From: Amoebophrya sp. AT5.2
Lineage: Eukaryota > Sar > Dinophyceae > Syndiniales > Amoebophryaceae
DNA: 14,894 bases
Assembly (NCBI GenBank): GCA_005223375.1
Contig: RXOD01005292.1
Location: forward strand, 1 to 14,894
Reading direction: 5' to 3'
The notes under the pieces are model-generated. The model saw nothing but the letters and a program-made list of their open reading frames with translations. It was not told where the DNA came from and ran no database searches. This document shows, piece by piece, positions 9,101-14,894 of the stretch. Position 1 is the stretch's first letter. Every line of letters begins with the position of its first letter. Both the position numbers and the translations under genes were made by a program.

Positions 9101-12100
9101 CGATGAGGAAAGCGACTGCGACGCTGCAGCAGGACCTGAAGTTCTCGCTCTTGGTGCCGCGCCTAGCAAAATCATTGATGAATGTCCAGCACCCGGCGGG
9201 GCGGCGCAGGAAAACGGCAAAAAGAAAAAGAAAACGCGTGAAGACGAGGAGGACGACGAGTCTGATGAAGGACCTGCCGAGCCGCCCAAGAAAAGGAGGA
9301 AGGCTGAAAACCTCTTCGTCAACACGCCAATCGACGAGGTCGAGCCGCTCCCTGGGCACAGGCAGCTCCGCGTCACCAACGTGAACATGATGGGGACGGA
9401 AGTTCACAACGAGCGGCTCAGCTGGATCGCGGACGTTGCCGGATGGCGGAAGCTGGACGCTGCTTTGCTTTCTGAGTTTGCGTACCTGAAGAAAAGACGC
9501 AAGGCGGCTGCTAAGAAGAAGTTTGCCAGGAGGCTGCGCAAATCGGAAAGGGACGAGGAAAGCTCTGATGACGAAGCGAACGACGAAGGGGGCGCGGTCG
9601 AGTTTGAAGATCCGATTGCAGCGAGGGGCGAACCGACGTGGGTCCTGCGAAAAAGATTCGACTTACTGTACATTAACGGCTGCGGAGTCATGTTGTTCAA
9701 TAAAAGGCTAAGGGAGCAGGCGAAGCGGATCCGTGAACAACAGCTCAAGCACGCGGTGAGGAGCCAGACCAGGTTCTTGGCGCTGTACTTGTCGGAGGTC
9801 GTCATCGCCGCCACCTACGCGCCGACTGCCAACGCCAGCGACATTGAGTTAGAGACGTACGACTCCACCGCGGTGAGCATGATGCAGGAGATGCAAAAGC
9901 GGAGGAGGGACAAGTGGAAGCTTCGTATCGTCGGAGGCGACATCAGCGCGCATGTTGGTCGTGATGAATTTGCCGATTCTGTTGTTCATCTTGGGGTTGG
10001 AGGAGCCCGGGCCACGAACGCACGCGGACGAACATTCGCGAAGACGCTGATGGCCACAAACACGGCATTGGTATCGTCTAAGTTCGAGATTGAGTCGGAC
10101 GGTGGCAAGGACGATGCCTATCACACGTTCAAAGGGAGGGCTGATGGAGTTGGGAGCTCGGAAGTCGACCACTTCCTCTCGTACGGTCCGCACCTCTCCA
10201 AGTTTAGAGCCTACCGAAGGGTGGACTACGGCGCACCTGACGAAAATGGGGTCAGCCAGGCTAGGGTGGGAGTGTTCGATCATTTGGCGGTGGAAGTACT
10301 GGTTGATGTCAGAACTAGGCGCAGACTCGAGGAGGAGGGCGAGATACGGGCGATAGCTGCGCGGGAGGTTTTGGAAGAGGTGGATCCCGAGGTGCAGCAG
10401 AGATTCAGCGAGGATCTCAGGAGGCGGGTTCGGGTTGCTGGCGGCGACTTCCACCTCGAGGACTTCCAGGACTTTTTGGTCGAATGGCTGGACTCGCTCA
10501 GCGGCAAACGCAGTCAGCAGTCTGTACCTGACGAGGTGGACCCCGATGAGCTCGAGGACAATGGGCGGGCCAGGTCGAATATGTGGAAGCTATTCCGCGA
10601 CCAAAAGTTAAATGAACGACCGTCCAGTGGAGGAAAGGGAGGGATTACGCCCAAACAGGCCAAAAAGAAATACGACGAGGTAGGGAATTCGCCTCTTTTT
10701 CCTGGCGAGGACGAGCTGCCGGCTTCGAAGGACGTGCAAGAGTTGGTCCAGGCCTTTCCTGCGGACATCATGGAGAAGATCGAGAAGCCGGTCTCCGCTT
10801 CCGAGCTGAAGCGAGCTGCGCAACACCTGAAGAGCGGGGGCAAGGCTAAAGACATCAACGGATTGGGGGCCGCGATTTTGCTTAAGTTGGACGGCCAATC
10901 GCTAGAGTTGATGACGGAGGTGGTGCAGAAGGAGCTGAGCACGCGCGATTTCCACACCCTCGGGGGGGGACTTCACACCTGCCGCGACGTCTCGCTCTAC
11001 AAGGGCAAAGGCGAAAGGAGCGACCCTGACTCATATAGATTTCTTGTTATATCCCCATTAATAACTAAGTTATTAGTGAGGATAATGTCGGAAAGGCTAT
11101 ATGATGCTCTGGAGCAGGTGGGATTCTTCCAGGATTCCCAGTTCGGGTTTCGAAGAAAGCGAGGAACGCAGGACTCCATGTTGGTGATGAACCGCATCCG
11201 CGAAGACCTGAGGCATTACAGGTTTCATAGTGCCTTGAGGATTATGGTAATCCTTGTAGACCTACGCAAGGCATTCCCGTCACTAGACTGGCGTCTAGTG
11301 ACGGGAGTGGTGGAGGGGTTGGGAATCCGGAAAACGAAACTCTGGGAAGTTCTCGACGCGACGCACCGCAGTTCCACACACAGCTTCGGGGAAGGCAGTT
11401 TTAGTTTGGAGCACGGCTGTAAGGAGGGGGACCCTTCATCCCCCTTGCTGTTCATCATGGCCTTCACGGTGGTGATGAAGAGGCTTAAGCAGAAGCTGGA
11501 GGAGCGCAGGATTGCCAGGGGCGAGGTCGTGCCGGACGGGGTGCCGCTCTTTGTTCGCGAGGATGCGCGGCATTTGGCCAGAGAGGACAAGATAGTGCAG
11601 CTGGGCATGGGGAGCAACCCTAGCAGGACAGTTGACTACGTACTGGACTTTCTCTTCGCCGACGATACCACCTTGGTGCAACGACTTCGTGAGGAGCAGG
11701 TGAGGCGCGTGAAGGAGCACGACGAGGAGGCGAAAAGAAGGGGGACGCCGTTGTTCGAGCTGCCGATCATGGAGGTGTTCGGGCAGACGCTGACTGACTG
11801 CGGCCTTCGCGAAAACGAATCCAAGAGGGTGCAGTCGGACGTGGTGGAGATCGTGACGAGAAATTTGGGGATGAACGTGGATCCCGAAGCCGACTGCGCG
11901 GAAAAGATAAAAAAAGCTTGGAAAGCGTATTGGACGCTTAGGTCGCGCCTTGCTGGAGTTGGAGGGATTGGCAATGCTAGACGAGGCGAATTAGTGCAGG
12001 TGATGATACGTAGCATACTCCTGTATGGGCTGCAAACGAGGTACGTTTCCCCCAGAGAAGCCACCCGGATCCAGAAGGAGGAAAATAAAATTTTGGGGCA

Positions 12101-13933
12101 AATTTTGGATTGTCGGTGGTGGGAGAGGGAAATGAGAGGCTGGACGTACGCCGACTTGCGGAGGAGAGCCAAGGTCCCGGCTTTCAAGATCCACCTGAAG
12201 TACCTACAAGCTAGGTACTTCGCGCATGTTATGCGCATGCCGCGTGACCGCATCACGTGGAAGGCGATGGCTGGTAAGTTCATTCCCCCCCTCCTGCAGC
12301 CGGTCGGGGCTGGGGAGTTCGACCCTGCTATCGACTGGCTTAGGTCTGACGCCAACGTCGCGGAACTCGGGCCGGCTGCCAGGGAGATGCCTGACATGTT
12401 GGGTGACCGGATCTCGCATCTGGCGAATGAATGCGGGATGCCGATAGAGATGCTGAGGCTGCTACTCGAGACGGTGGACGAAGCCAACGCTAGGAGACCG
12501 GAACTGAGGAAAGGTGAGCTGTACGCTACGAACAAAAGCGCTTTCTACGCGGCCACTAGGAAGTGGTTTATCCGGGAAGTCGCCCGGGACTGGGCGAGAG
12601 GAGACCCACAAGCAGAGGAACGGGCGGCCGACGCCTTAACCGAGAAATACTTCGGGGACAAGTCCAACCCGAAGGAAACACGTGAGCAAATGCGGAAGCG
12701 CGCGGTGGCGATGGGCGCGGAGATCACGCCGGACGAGGCGGTGAGGCGACACTATCGGCCATCGGCTTCTGGACTCGAAGGCGTATTTTACAGTGGACGC
12801 TGCAAGTGGTGCGGGGTGCAATATGGGCCTGCTGAGCAAGAAGAAATTTGGTGTGAGCCAACTGAGATCGCCACCGTCCCGCCGTCGATGAAAGAGCATC
12901 TCGGGGCCTGCCACCAGGTGTTCAAGCCGGACGCGGAAGAGGTGCGGTGCAGGCAGGAGTTTGTGAAGCTGGCCAAGGCGCGCGACGCGGAAAGGGGAAA
13001 GCAAATTCGTGCCCAGATCATCGGCAAGCACGCCTGTTTGTCCGAAGTTAGGACGACGGGGCCTAGGCGGGCGGGGAGGGTAACGCACGTGCCGAAGATT
13101 GCTTGTCGGTTCTGCAAGCACAAAAACAAGAAGAGCGCGCACTTTACAAGTAGTGCCGGGGCGATGGCGCTGCATGCTGAAGCGCACTTGCGGGATGATT
13201 ACATTAAGAATAGTCAGATGTATAGAAGGGTGCGGGCCGATGATGGGAGCTGGCGTAAGGTGATGATCAACGAATATCGGCCGGAGTGCCACCAACTGCA
13301 GCCCAATGGACACTATTTCGCTGGATCTGGCGCTTCGCTCTGCACAATCCAGATGCCCAGGATGTTCGAGCCGCGCTTTGTTACCAGGGACGGGACCCCC
13401 TCCATCACGTGCCGCTTCTGCAAGAAATTTCATGTGGAATACGACGAGAATCTGCACGACCTGTCGAGGCGGGGGAAAGCGGTTTCATGGATGCGGAAGC
13501 ATGAAGCAATCTGTCCATCAAGGCCAAAAGTCGTTAAAGTGAAGTGGAAAGTTTGTAAGAAAGCTACAGCAAAAAAAACGAAGATGGTGCTGAAAAAGGA
13601 GTAGTTGTTGGAGCGGGTGGTGAGGGGCTGCTGAGCGGGCCGGAGTGTGAAGTGTGATGTGGCCTTGATTGCGCTGTCAAGGCCCTGTGATGTTGTGCTG
13701 AAGTGTGAATGCTGATAATGGACAATTGTGAAGAACGTCGGCGCGAGAATCGGGCTTGCCCGTAGTGCTGAGAACGCTTCCCCCCTGCTGGGAAAGTCAA
13801 TCAATCAACAAGTACGAGTATGCACATGCAGCTGATTCCCAATGCGACAGAGCCCTCGGACCATATCCTGGTCTCAGCTACACTACAACTGCACTGTGCA
13901 CACACACAAAAAACGAAAGTTTGGACCTGGTGA
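3108..13933 (+). CDS. EEP-fold nuclease/phosphatase with N-terminal anchor; exons 3108-3713, 3995-4595, 13851-13933
   Basis: Joined exons give 1290 bases, a 429-residue protein. Residues 7-29 are hydrophobic (signal peptide or anchor). All EEP landmarks follow in order: ATYNILSP (N57), GLQEVG (E101), VVGVCHNPAW, LGDMNFAP (D289, N291), LDYIFAS (D367) and PSDHILVSATL (D406, H407). The YNIL start and PSDHI ending resemble the CCR4/nocturnin/phosphodiesterase branch, so a metal-dependent phosphodiester hydrolase is likely; the substrate is unknown. Residues 171-197 form a charged Lys/Arg/Glu/Ala helix, an insertion at the end of exon 1. Exon 2 ends in phase 1 before GTGAGC at 4596, and exon 3 supplies the other two bases after GCGACAG. 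Intron 2 holds a whole non-LTR retrotransposon in the same orientation. Read without splicing, exon 2 would stop at 4618 and lose the catalytic SDH. A donor 3 bases earlier (4593) is equally in frame. Confidence 0.75.
3714..3994 (+). other. Intron 1 of the EEP gene
   Basis: This 281-base GT-AG intron has GAG|GTAGAC at the donor and a CAT-repeat pyrimidine-rich run ending CATCAG|GTC at the acceptor. Both junctions are phase 0. Translation reads SATE then VAWEIASG, and the second piece matches the EEP pattern W-x-I-A-x(3)-P-N-R before the next beta strand. In-frame stops lie inside (TGA at 3810-3812 and others). Another AG-bounded stretch near 3920-3950 could be a tiny extra exon, but it is not needed. 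Confidence 0.7.
4588..4628 (+). repeat. 19-bp tandem duplication covering the intron 2 donor
   Basis: AAGGTGGTGAGCATATCAC occurs at 4590-4608 and again at 4609-4627, with period-19 identity over the whole of 4588-4628. Each copy holds a GTGGTGAGC donor site. Only the first copy gives the correct phase for exon 3; use of the second would shift frame. The second copy creates the TGA at 4616-4618 that falsely ends exon 2 and runs straight into the spliced-leader relic, overlapping it by CA. It probably arose during or near the retrotransposon insertion. Confidence 0.85.
4627..4640 (+). other. Spliced-leader relic (3' 14 nt of DinoSL)
   Basis: CATTTTGGCTCAAG is identical to the last 14 bases of the 22-nt dinoflagellate spliced leader. 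The first two bases (CA) also belong to the preceding tandem repeat, so at least 12 bases are independent of it. The leader is added to mRNAs by trans-splicing, so finding it in genomic DNA marks reverse-transcribed, re-integrated mRNA. Here it defines the 5' end of the retrotransposon copy. Loss of the first 8 bases fits incomplete reverse transcription or trimming at the junction. Confidence 0.75.
4641..4907 (+). other. 5' UTR of the retrotransposon
   Basis: The region runs from the end of the spliced-leader relic to the first ATG of the ORF. It begins moderately GC-rich and becomes A-rich from about 4780, with a CACACACAC run at 4805-4813. The reading frame is open upstream to a TAA at 4779-4781, so a non-ATG start (for example TTG at 4845) is formally possible. 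I see no promoter motif and no second relic of the leader. Confidence 0.6.
4908..13604 (+). CDS. Retrotransposon polyprotein: long N-terminal region, APE endonuclease, reverse transcriptase, zinc-finger motifs (2898 aa)
   Basis: Residue numbers count from the ATG at 4908. About 1-630: mostly helical, unrecognised. 631-705: coiled coil rich in Glu/Lys. 719-736: acidic. 958-1029: Asn/Gln/Tyr/Gly-rich, prion-like. 1438-1470: charged, with a PKKRRK nuclear-localisation-like motif. About 1485-1800: APE endonuclease with N1493, E1523, GGDIS (D1678), D1754 and FDH (D1791, H1792); the usual Asn of GDxN is Ser1680, and about 35 charged residues are inserted after E1523. About 2028-2260: reverse transcriptase with VSLYKGKG, QFGFRRKRG, VDLRKAF (D2118), GCKEGDPSSPLLF, and FADD (D2252, D2253). 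LLYGLQT (2371) and FAHVMRMP (H2440) are typical of the region after a LINE reverse transcriptase. Three Cys/His motifs follow: C2632/C2635/H2664/C2668 or H2669; C2733/C2736/H2756/H2760; C2835/C2838/H2865/C2869. The protein would nick DNA and prime reverse transcription there. No RNase H is seen. The clade is not assigned. Confidence 0.93.
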   Translation: MSSVGTVVDKTGGKKPHAPPPRANRSETSSGGKNGKGDRKQSKKRTADVMEVEDEDPVEVVDATMAGQTQTTQDGVEMVSSTQGSTSTAATEQLPQMGEELKWSVLLNVAEKVKLGLEKNAFSPDKVEDIAESMIKNTTGKQQRFLITDRERSCMTTCAIMIVMTLEMEEHSRCMLKVEENDRRDEKNSAAALEGIVSEFRFVVHQRMQGNAMWRAAIHEHCKAKWLDDRRSVLEASNPDFEVELDVVDIGTEFFREARRTRPEEGKGLFDSELHDHARKYADKIIDECKDTEVLNDLHWKPVAKRLLQYLLVSENSIVDARICFGSLVAVEIKKIDLKSPELKNRTNALYKVPKKEARPIFNFLMIGELELGFAESSWRRVNHETSEDDVRSGAPVRGKEKVDDDTATAVADGFWDDGNKEGEKSTVLAIRGSNANTGVGTSAIVPHGKRSKANVIADLERWHKMSAIEKLQACRDTPLDEILLPDPKAGFFVLMKGYFLLEVEEVAKTVIIFRMYEVLDLSDSLALRVRSQRDSRITGLIRKVPLDLEKGDFVAALVDWQNHYKTGKAELRVTGEDHTFVVREPWNFLVHSETEGLPPRIADVEPSQTGTELVKFDEKSIFAKVQGMIEENNRQLRSEIDEGNKKSIEKMENMLTSSITPLQEKMATVVKSSEDTKDELQGIRQRMKKEEKKRKKGQKRSESMLITLLKANKLEVPDDEESESSEESSDDDNKKKKPSEQEQERGAGQAKGDCGFTGGGRAIEDKKPGQRFAYGEDGWLEEKKEGKNVAREQAVEGGGGGSGVLDGGGINAADCGLIGSGATSPPSIGAEGKVKDEVARIEEQATTKRLSVGSIIKPGLSGGSIGGELGPSGVGPAVADSSPEDLEMPAEDEKDEKPGHESGEMKHVASSAPPKAASTYAGSTNANVGSDVHAPAVNSSGTHLLATSKPPGAKQGNNYKKKGGKSAYDGGARGGAPPTSYQPIYNQQQRGSGGSTSYNQHHIAGQPYNQYNQQNDVSANNSSSSSPSVLGSELEKLIPANEKDYARISELVSSHFAGERRLCEVSNRAASDETIDTQLLIRRLGLPIEEIGARFSGGDCICEGTNLTKYNRFSGLADTAADHTTTTIKAKDDKQNAGGWKQNCFGCSVDVNEVGSAEQHGRMRRVAIVTKFDGCRRNRGRNGRRRKKEIEERFLNLYDDLRVATKRTVEHVASKLFDGRNKIEKDSKDDAASVSGTSFEEEVEENEELKLFAAAAVYGGRWKREHLRSCFVKFVPNDHKSINRGEGGSSQDEKTKNQEEIKACGGVKYSVPTPKTVFFSEAEVEGAEGAEPADAGKHECLTSSQEENGRGGINGSCEARLHEGKDEGPHDDGENEGDGGSTVATDDEVGPETGLDSDEESDCDAAAGPEVLALGAAPSKIIDECPAPGGAAQENGKKKKKTREDEEDDESDEGPAEPPKKRRKAENLFVNTPIDEVEPLPGHRQLRVTNVNMMGTEVHNERLSWIADVAGWRKLDAALLSEFAYLKKRRKAAAKKKFARRLRKSERDEESSDDEANDEGGAVEFEDPIAARGEPTWVLRKRFDLLYINGCGVMLFNKRLREQAKRIREQQLKHAVRSQTRFLALYLSEVVIAATYAPTANASDIELETYDSTAVSMMQEMQKRRRDKWKLRIVGGDISAHVGRDEFADSVVHLGVGGARATNARGRTFAKTLMATNTALVSSKFEIESDGGKDDAYHTFKGRADGVGSSEVDHFLSYGPHLSKFRAYRRVDYGAPDENGVSQARVGVFDHLAVEVLVDVRTRRRLEEEGEIRAIAAREVLEEVDPEVQQRFSEDLRRRVRVAGGDFHLEDFQDFLVEWLDSLSGKRSQQSVPDEVDPDELEDNGRARSNMWKLFRDQKLNERPSSGGKGGITPKQAKKKYDEVGNSPLFPGEDELPASKDVQELVQAFPADIMEKIEKPVSASELKRAAQHLKSGGKAKDINGLGAAILLKLDGQSLELMTEVVQKELSTRDFHTLGGGLHTCRDVSLYKGKGERSDPDSYRFLVISPLITKLLVRIMSERLYDALEQVGFFQDSQFGFRRKRGTQDSMLVMNRIREDLRHYRFHSALRIMVILVDLRKAFPSLDWRLVTGVVEGLGIRKTKLWEVLDATHRSSTHSFGEGSFSLEHGCKEGDPSSPLLFIMAFTVVMKRLKQKLEERRIARGEVVPDGVPLFVREDARHLAREDKIVQLGMGSNPSRTVDYVLDFLFADDTTLVQRLREEQVRRVKEHDEEAKRRGTPLFELPIMEVFGQTLTDCGLRENESKRVQSDVVEIVTRNLGMNVDPEADCAEKIKKAWKAYWTLRSRLAGVGGIGNARRGELVQVMIRSILLYGLQTRYVSPREATRIQKEENKILGQILDCRWWEREMRGWTYADLRRRAKVPAFKIHLKYLQARYFAHVMRMPRDRITWKAMAGKFIPPLLQPVGAGEFDPAIDWLRSDANVAELGPAAREMPDMLGDRISHLANECGMPIEMLRLLLETVDEANARRPELRKGELYATNKSAFYAATRKWFIREVARDWARGDPQAEERAADALTEKYFGDKSNPKETREQMRKRAVAMGAEITPDEAVRRHYRPSASGLEGVFYSGRCKWCGVQYGPAEQEEIWCEPTEIATVPPSMKEHLGACHQVFKPDAEEVRCRQEFVKLAKARDAERGKQIRAQIIGKHACLSEVRTTGPRRAGRVTHVPKIACRFCKHKNKKSAHFTSSAGAMALHAEAHLRDDYIKNSQMYRRVRADDGSWRKVMINEYRPECHQLQPNGHYFAGSGASLCTIQMPRMFEPRFVTRDGTPSITCRFCKKFHVEYDENLHDLSRRGKAVSWMRKHEAICPSRPKVVKVKWKVCKKATAKKTKMVLKKE
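8193..8254 (+). repeat. TTCAGTGG direct repeat bounding an AT-rich in-frame 54-base unit
   Basis: AG[A/G]TTCAGTGG occurs twice, with TTCAGTGG at 8193-8200 and 8247-8254, exactly 54 bases apart, giving RFSG twice in the protein. The stretch between is AT-rich inside a GC-rich ORF and contains GTGATT...CAACAG, which could pass for a 43-base GT-AG intron. Removing that would break the frame, so I read it as coding, perhaps an old insertion with a flanking duplication. Confidence 0.35.
11056..11078 (+). repeat. AT-rich hairpin in the reverse transcriptase coding region
   Basis: TAATAAC (11059-11065) and GTTATTA (11069-11075) pair perfectly across a 3-base loop. Three further outer pairs, one of them G-U, extend the stem to 10. 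The hairpin lies in an AT-rich island (about 11029-11110) coding for the segment just after VSLYKGKG, unlike the GC-rich sequence around it. Confidence 0.5.
11211..11254 (+). repeat. Two consecutive hairpins just before the RT motif A codons
   Basis: AGGCATTA (11211-11218) pairs with TAGTGCCT (11228-11235), 8 pairs including one G-U, with a 9-base loop. AGGATTA (11238-11244) pairs perfectly with TAATCCT (11248-11254) across a 3-base loop. They stand side by side, immediately ahead of the stronger hairpin at 11275-11306. Confidence 0.5.
11275..11306 (+). repeat. Perfect 14-bp hairpin over the RT catalytic motif A
   Basis: TCCCGTCACTAGAC (11275-11288) and GTCTAGTGACGGGA (11293-11306) are exact reverse complements with a 4-base TGGC loop. 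The codons read FPSLDWRLVTG, directly after the catalytic VDLRKA. A 14-bp perfect stem with a tetraloop is not expected by chance in a 15-kb window. It may be a structured RNA signal in the element's transcript. Confidence 0.75.
11425..11445 (+). repeat. 7-bp GC-rich hairpin over RT motif B
   Basis: AGGGGGA (11425-11431) and TCCCCCT (11439-11445) pair across a 7-base loop, within the codons for KEGDPSSPL. Alone it could be chance; it is listed because other hairpins cluster in this domain. Confidence 0.4.
13605..13796 (+). other. 3' UTR of the retrotransposon with three short hairpins
   Basis: Stems are GGCCTTGA/TCAAGGCC (13661-13668 with 13677-13684, 8 perfect pairs, 8-base loop), CGGG/CCCG (13751-13754 with 13759-13762) and TTCCC/GGGAA (13778-13782 with 13790-13794). 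The first is framed by repeated GAAGTGTGA and TGTGATGT words. In several LINEs a hairpin near the 3' end is the binding site of the element's own reverse transcriptase, so the 13661-13684 stem is the best candidate here. Confidence 0.5.
13797..13808 (+). repeat. (TCAA)3 tail, probable 3' end of the element
   Basis: Three TCAA units follow the hairpin region. Many non-LTR elements end in a short tandem repeat rather than poly-A. From here only 42 bases remain to the acceptor of the host intron. No longer A-tract occurs between the ORF stop and exon 3, which favours this as the terminus. Confidence 0.5.
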
Positions 13934-14446
13934 ACAAGGACAGACCATGACGAGGAGGTGCCTTACATCATGACGTAATCCATCCTCGAACGAAAGCGAA
14001 TCTTGATCGAGTTTGAGTATAGTAGTCGTGATACCCTAACCGAAGCCGTCTACTTCCTCAAAGAAACGTGAACAGCGAGTGCGACAACTTGCTACGACTT
14101 AGAGTAAAACAAGGCACAGCTACTTCTAAGAAACGTTTTTAGGGAAGTGCCGCTGTTTTTATTTATTATTCCTTTTGCTTTACTACTTTTTAGATACATT
14201 CATCATAGTAGTTTGCTCATTCACATTCCTTCGGTACCAACTCTACTCACTGGAAGAGTCGACTACAAGGCAGCATGGATTGTTCAGAAAAAAAAAGTTG
14301 TTGTTGTTTCCGATGCAGTCCGGGGCTACTCAAAAAAAAGTAAAAGGTGATATATGCGTGCGCGAAGGTCGCGTTGTATTCGTGCTTAGAAGTGGAAGTC
14401 TTAGTCATGCTAATACATAGTAGCTAGTACGAACAAGCAGAAGATC
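13934..14446. other. Spacer downstream of the EEP gene
   Basis: This presumably starts with the 3' UTR of the EEP gene. No AATAAA is seen; dinoflagellates generally lack a clear polyadenylation signal. Contents are a TGACGTAA word near 13971, an imperfect inverted repeat at 14113-14151 (GGCA and CTTC against GAAGTGCC, with bulges), T-rich and A-rich tracts and TAGTAGT words. Short open frames exist, but none looks coding. Confidence 0.35.
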
Positions 14447-14872
14447 ATGTTCATGATCAAGATGCACATGCAGTCAAACTCGAATCCGAAGATGGAACAA
14501 CGTCGTGTTCCTGCAGAAACTTCTAGGACGTACAAATTAGTAGCAGAGAGCAAGCGGTCGCGTTCCAACGTCGAAAAGATCAATCAGAAGATGAACGCGC
14601 TTTCGTACTTCTCATTCAAAACGAAAAGCACGTTCATCCGCACTTCACTCGATTTTTATTGCTCATACTTGTACATGATGCAGCGCGGGCGGAGGCTCGG
14701 AGCCCATGGTGTTCATCTTTCTTCGTCCGGCGTGGTGGAGGTGCTGCGCCTCGCATTGATCATCTTGAATGATATTGATCCATCGATCTGGTGTGAATTA
14801 GATATCCTCCGTGAATCCAGGAGGAAGAACAAGAAGCAGGCTTGTACTCTTCGACACCGATGCGATTGGTAA
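14447..14872 (+). CDS. Weak single-exon open frame, 141 codons
   Basis: The frame runs from ATG at 14447 to TAA at 14870-14872 without interruption. It is rich in Lys/Arg/Ser at the N-terminal half; the C-terminal half includes a stretch with regular hydrophobic spacing (GVVEVLRLALIILNDIDPS) that looks protein-like. No family is recognised. The opposite strand over 14660-14810 also carries an open stretch, so the coding strand is not certain. It could be an exon of a gene that continues to the right of the window. Confidence 0.25.
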   Translation: MFMIKMHMQSNSNPKMEQRRVPAETSRTYKLVAESKRSRSNVEKINQKMNALSYFSFKTKSTFIRTSLDFYCSYLYMMQRGRRLGAHGVHLSSSGVVEVLRLALIILNDIDPSIWCELDILRESRRKNKKQACTLRHRCDW

Positions 14873-14894
14873 TTTTCATCTCTGTGGCCTCCGC

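Larger units (their letters stand above)
4627..13808 (+). mobile_element. Full-length APE-type non-LTR (LINE) retrotransposon with spliced-leader 5' end
   Basis: The element has about 0.27 kb of 5' UTR, one intact ORF of 8.7 kb (4908-13604) and about 0.2 kb of 3' UTR ending in (TCAA)3. It encodes an endonuclease, a reverse transcriptase and zinc-finger-like motifs, and has no LTRs, integrase or RNase H that I can see. The intact reading frame suggests a recent or still active copy. The left limit is set by the spliced-leader relic; the right limit by the short tandem tail is less sure and must lie between 13605 and 13850. No clean target-site duplication is visible: the sequence after the tail (CAAGTACGAGTATGCACA) only partly resembles the sequence before the relic (CAAGGTGGTGAGCATATCAC). 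Confidence 0.85.
4596..13850 (+). other. Intron 2 of the EEP gene, enlarged by a retrotransposon
   Basis: The intron runs from GTGAGC at 4596 to GCGACAG ending at 13850. Without the inserted element only about 31 bases at the left and 42 at the right remain, so the original intron was probably 50-75 bases, like the 70-base intron at 1752-1821. The case rests on exon 3 coding for PSDHILVSATL, the missing last motif of the upstream enzyme, in matching phase. Confidence 0.7.

Noticed and set aside
14030..14041. Telomere-like ACCCTAACC word
   Set aside because: It is a single unit, with no array.

Overview
The window reads as nuclear DNA of a dinoflagellate. The main reason is a 14-base exact match, CATTTTGGCTCAAG at 4627-4640, to the 3' end of the 22-nt dinoflagellate spliced leader (DinoSL, recalled from the literature). 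It sits exactly where a retrotransposon begins. GT-AG introns, GC-rich exons and more AT-rich spacers fit a protist. I do not assign a genus.

Layout, all confident genes on the plus strand. 1-1122: no gene I can support, apart from a doubtful open frame at the left edge and a repeated T8-AGTAGTTT motif. 1123-2067: a probable four-exon gene of unknown function, whose splice phases all agree. 2068-3107: mostly unassigned spacer with one weak open frame. 3108-13933: a three-exon gene for an endonuclease/exonuclease/phosphatase (EEP) fold enzyme with an N-terminal hydrophobic anchor. Its exon 3, carrying the catalytic PSDH motif, lies about 9.2 kb from exon 2.

The reason is that a non-LTR retrotransposon (about 4627-13808) sits in intron 2, in the same orientation. 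It has a single intact ORF of 2898 codons. The first half is a long novel region: a helical N-terminus, a coiled coil, and acidic and Asn/Gln/Tyr/Gly-rich stretches. Then follow an APE-type endonuclease, a reverse transcriptase and three C-terminal Cys/His zinc-finger-like motifs. The 5' end carries the spliced-leader relic. The 3' UTR has short hairpins and ends in (TCAA)3. So this copy was probably reverse-transcribed from a trans-spliced mRNA and landed in a short intron of the EEP gene. 13934-14446 shows no gene. 14447-14872 holds a weak 141-codon open frame.

How the parts relate: the host gene still has in-frame exons on both sides and all EEP catalytic motifs, so it may still be expressed by splicing out a roughly 9.3-kb intron. 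The retroelement lacks an obvious promoter and could be transcribed by read-through and matured by trans-splicing; that last step is inference.
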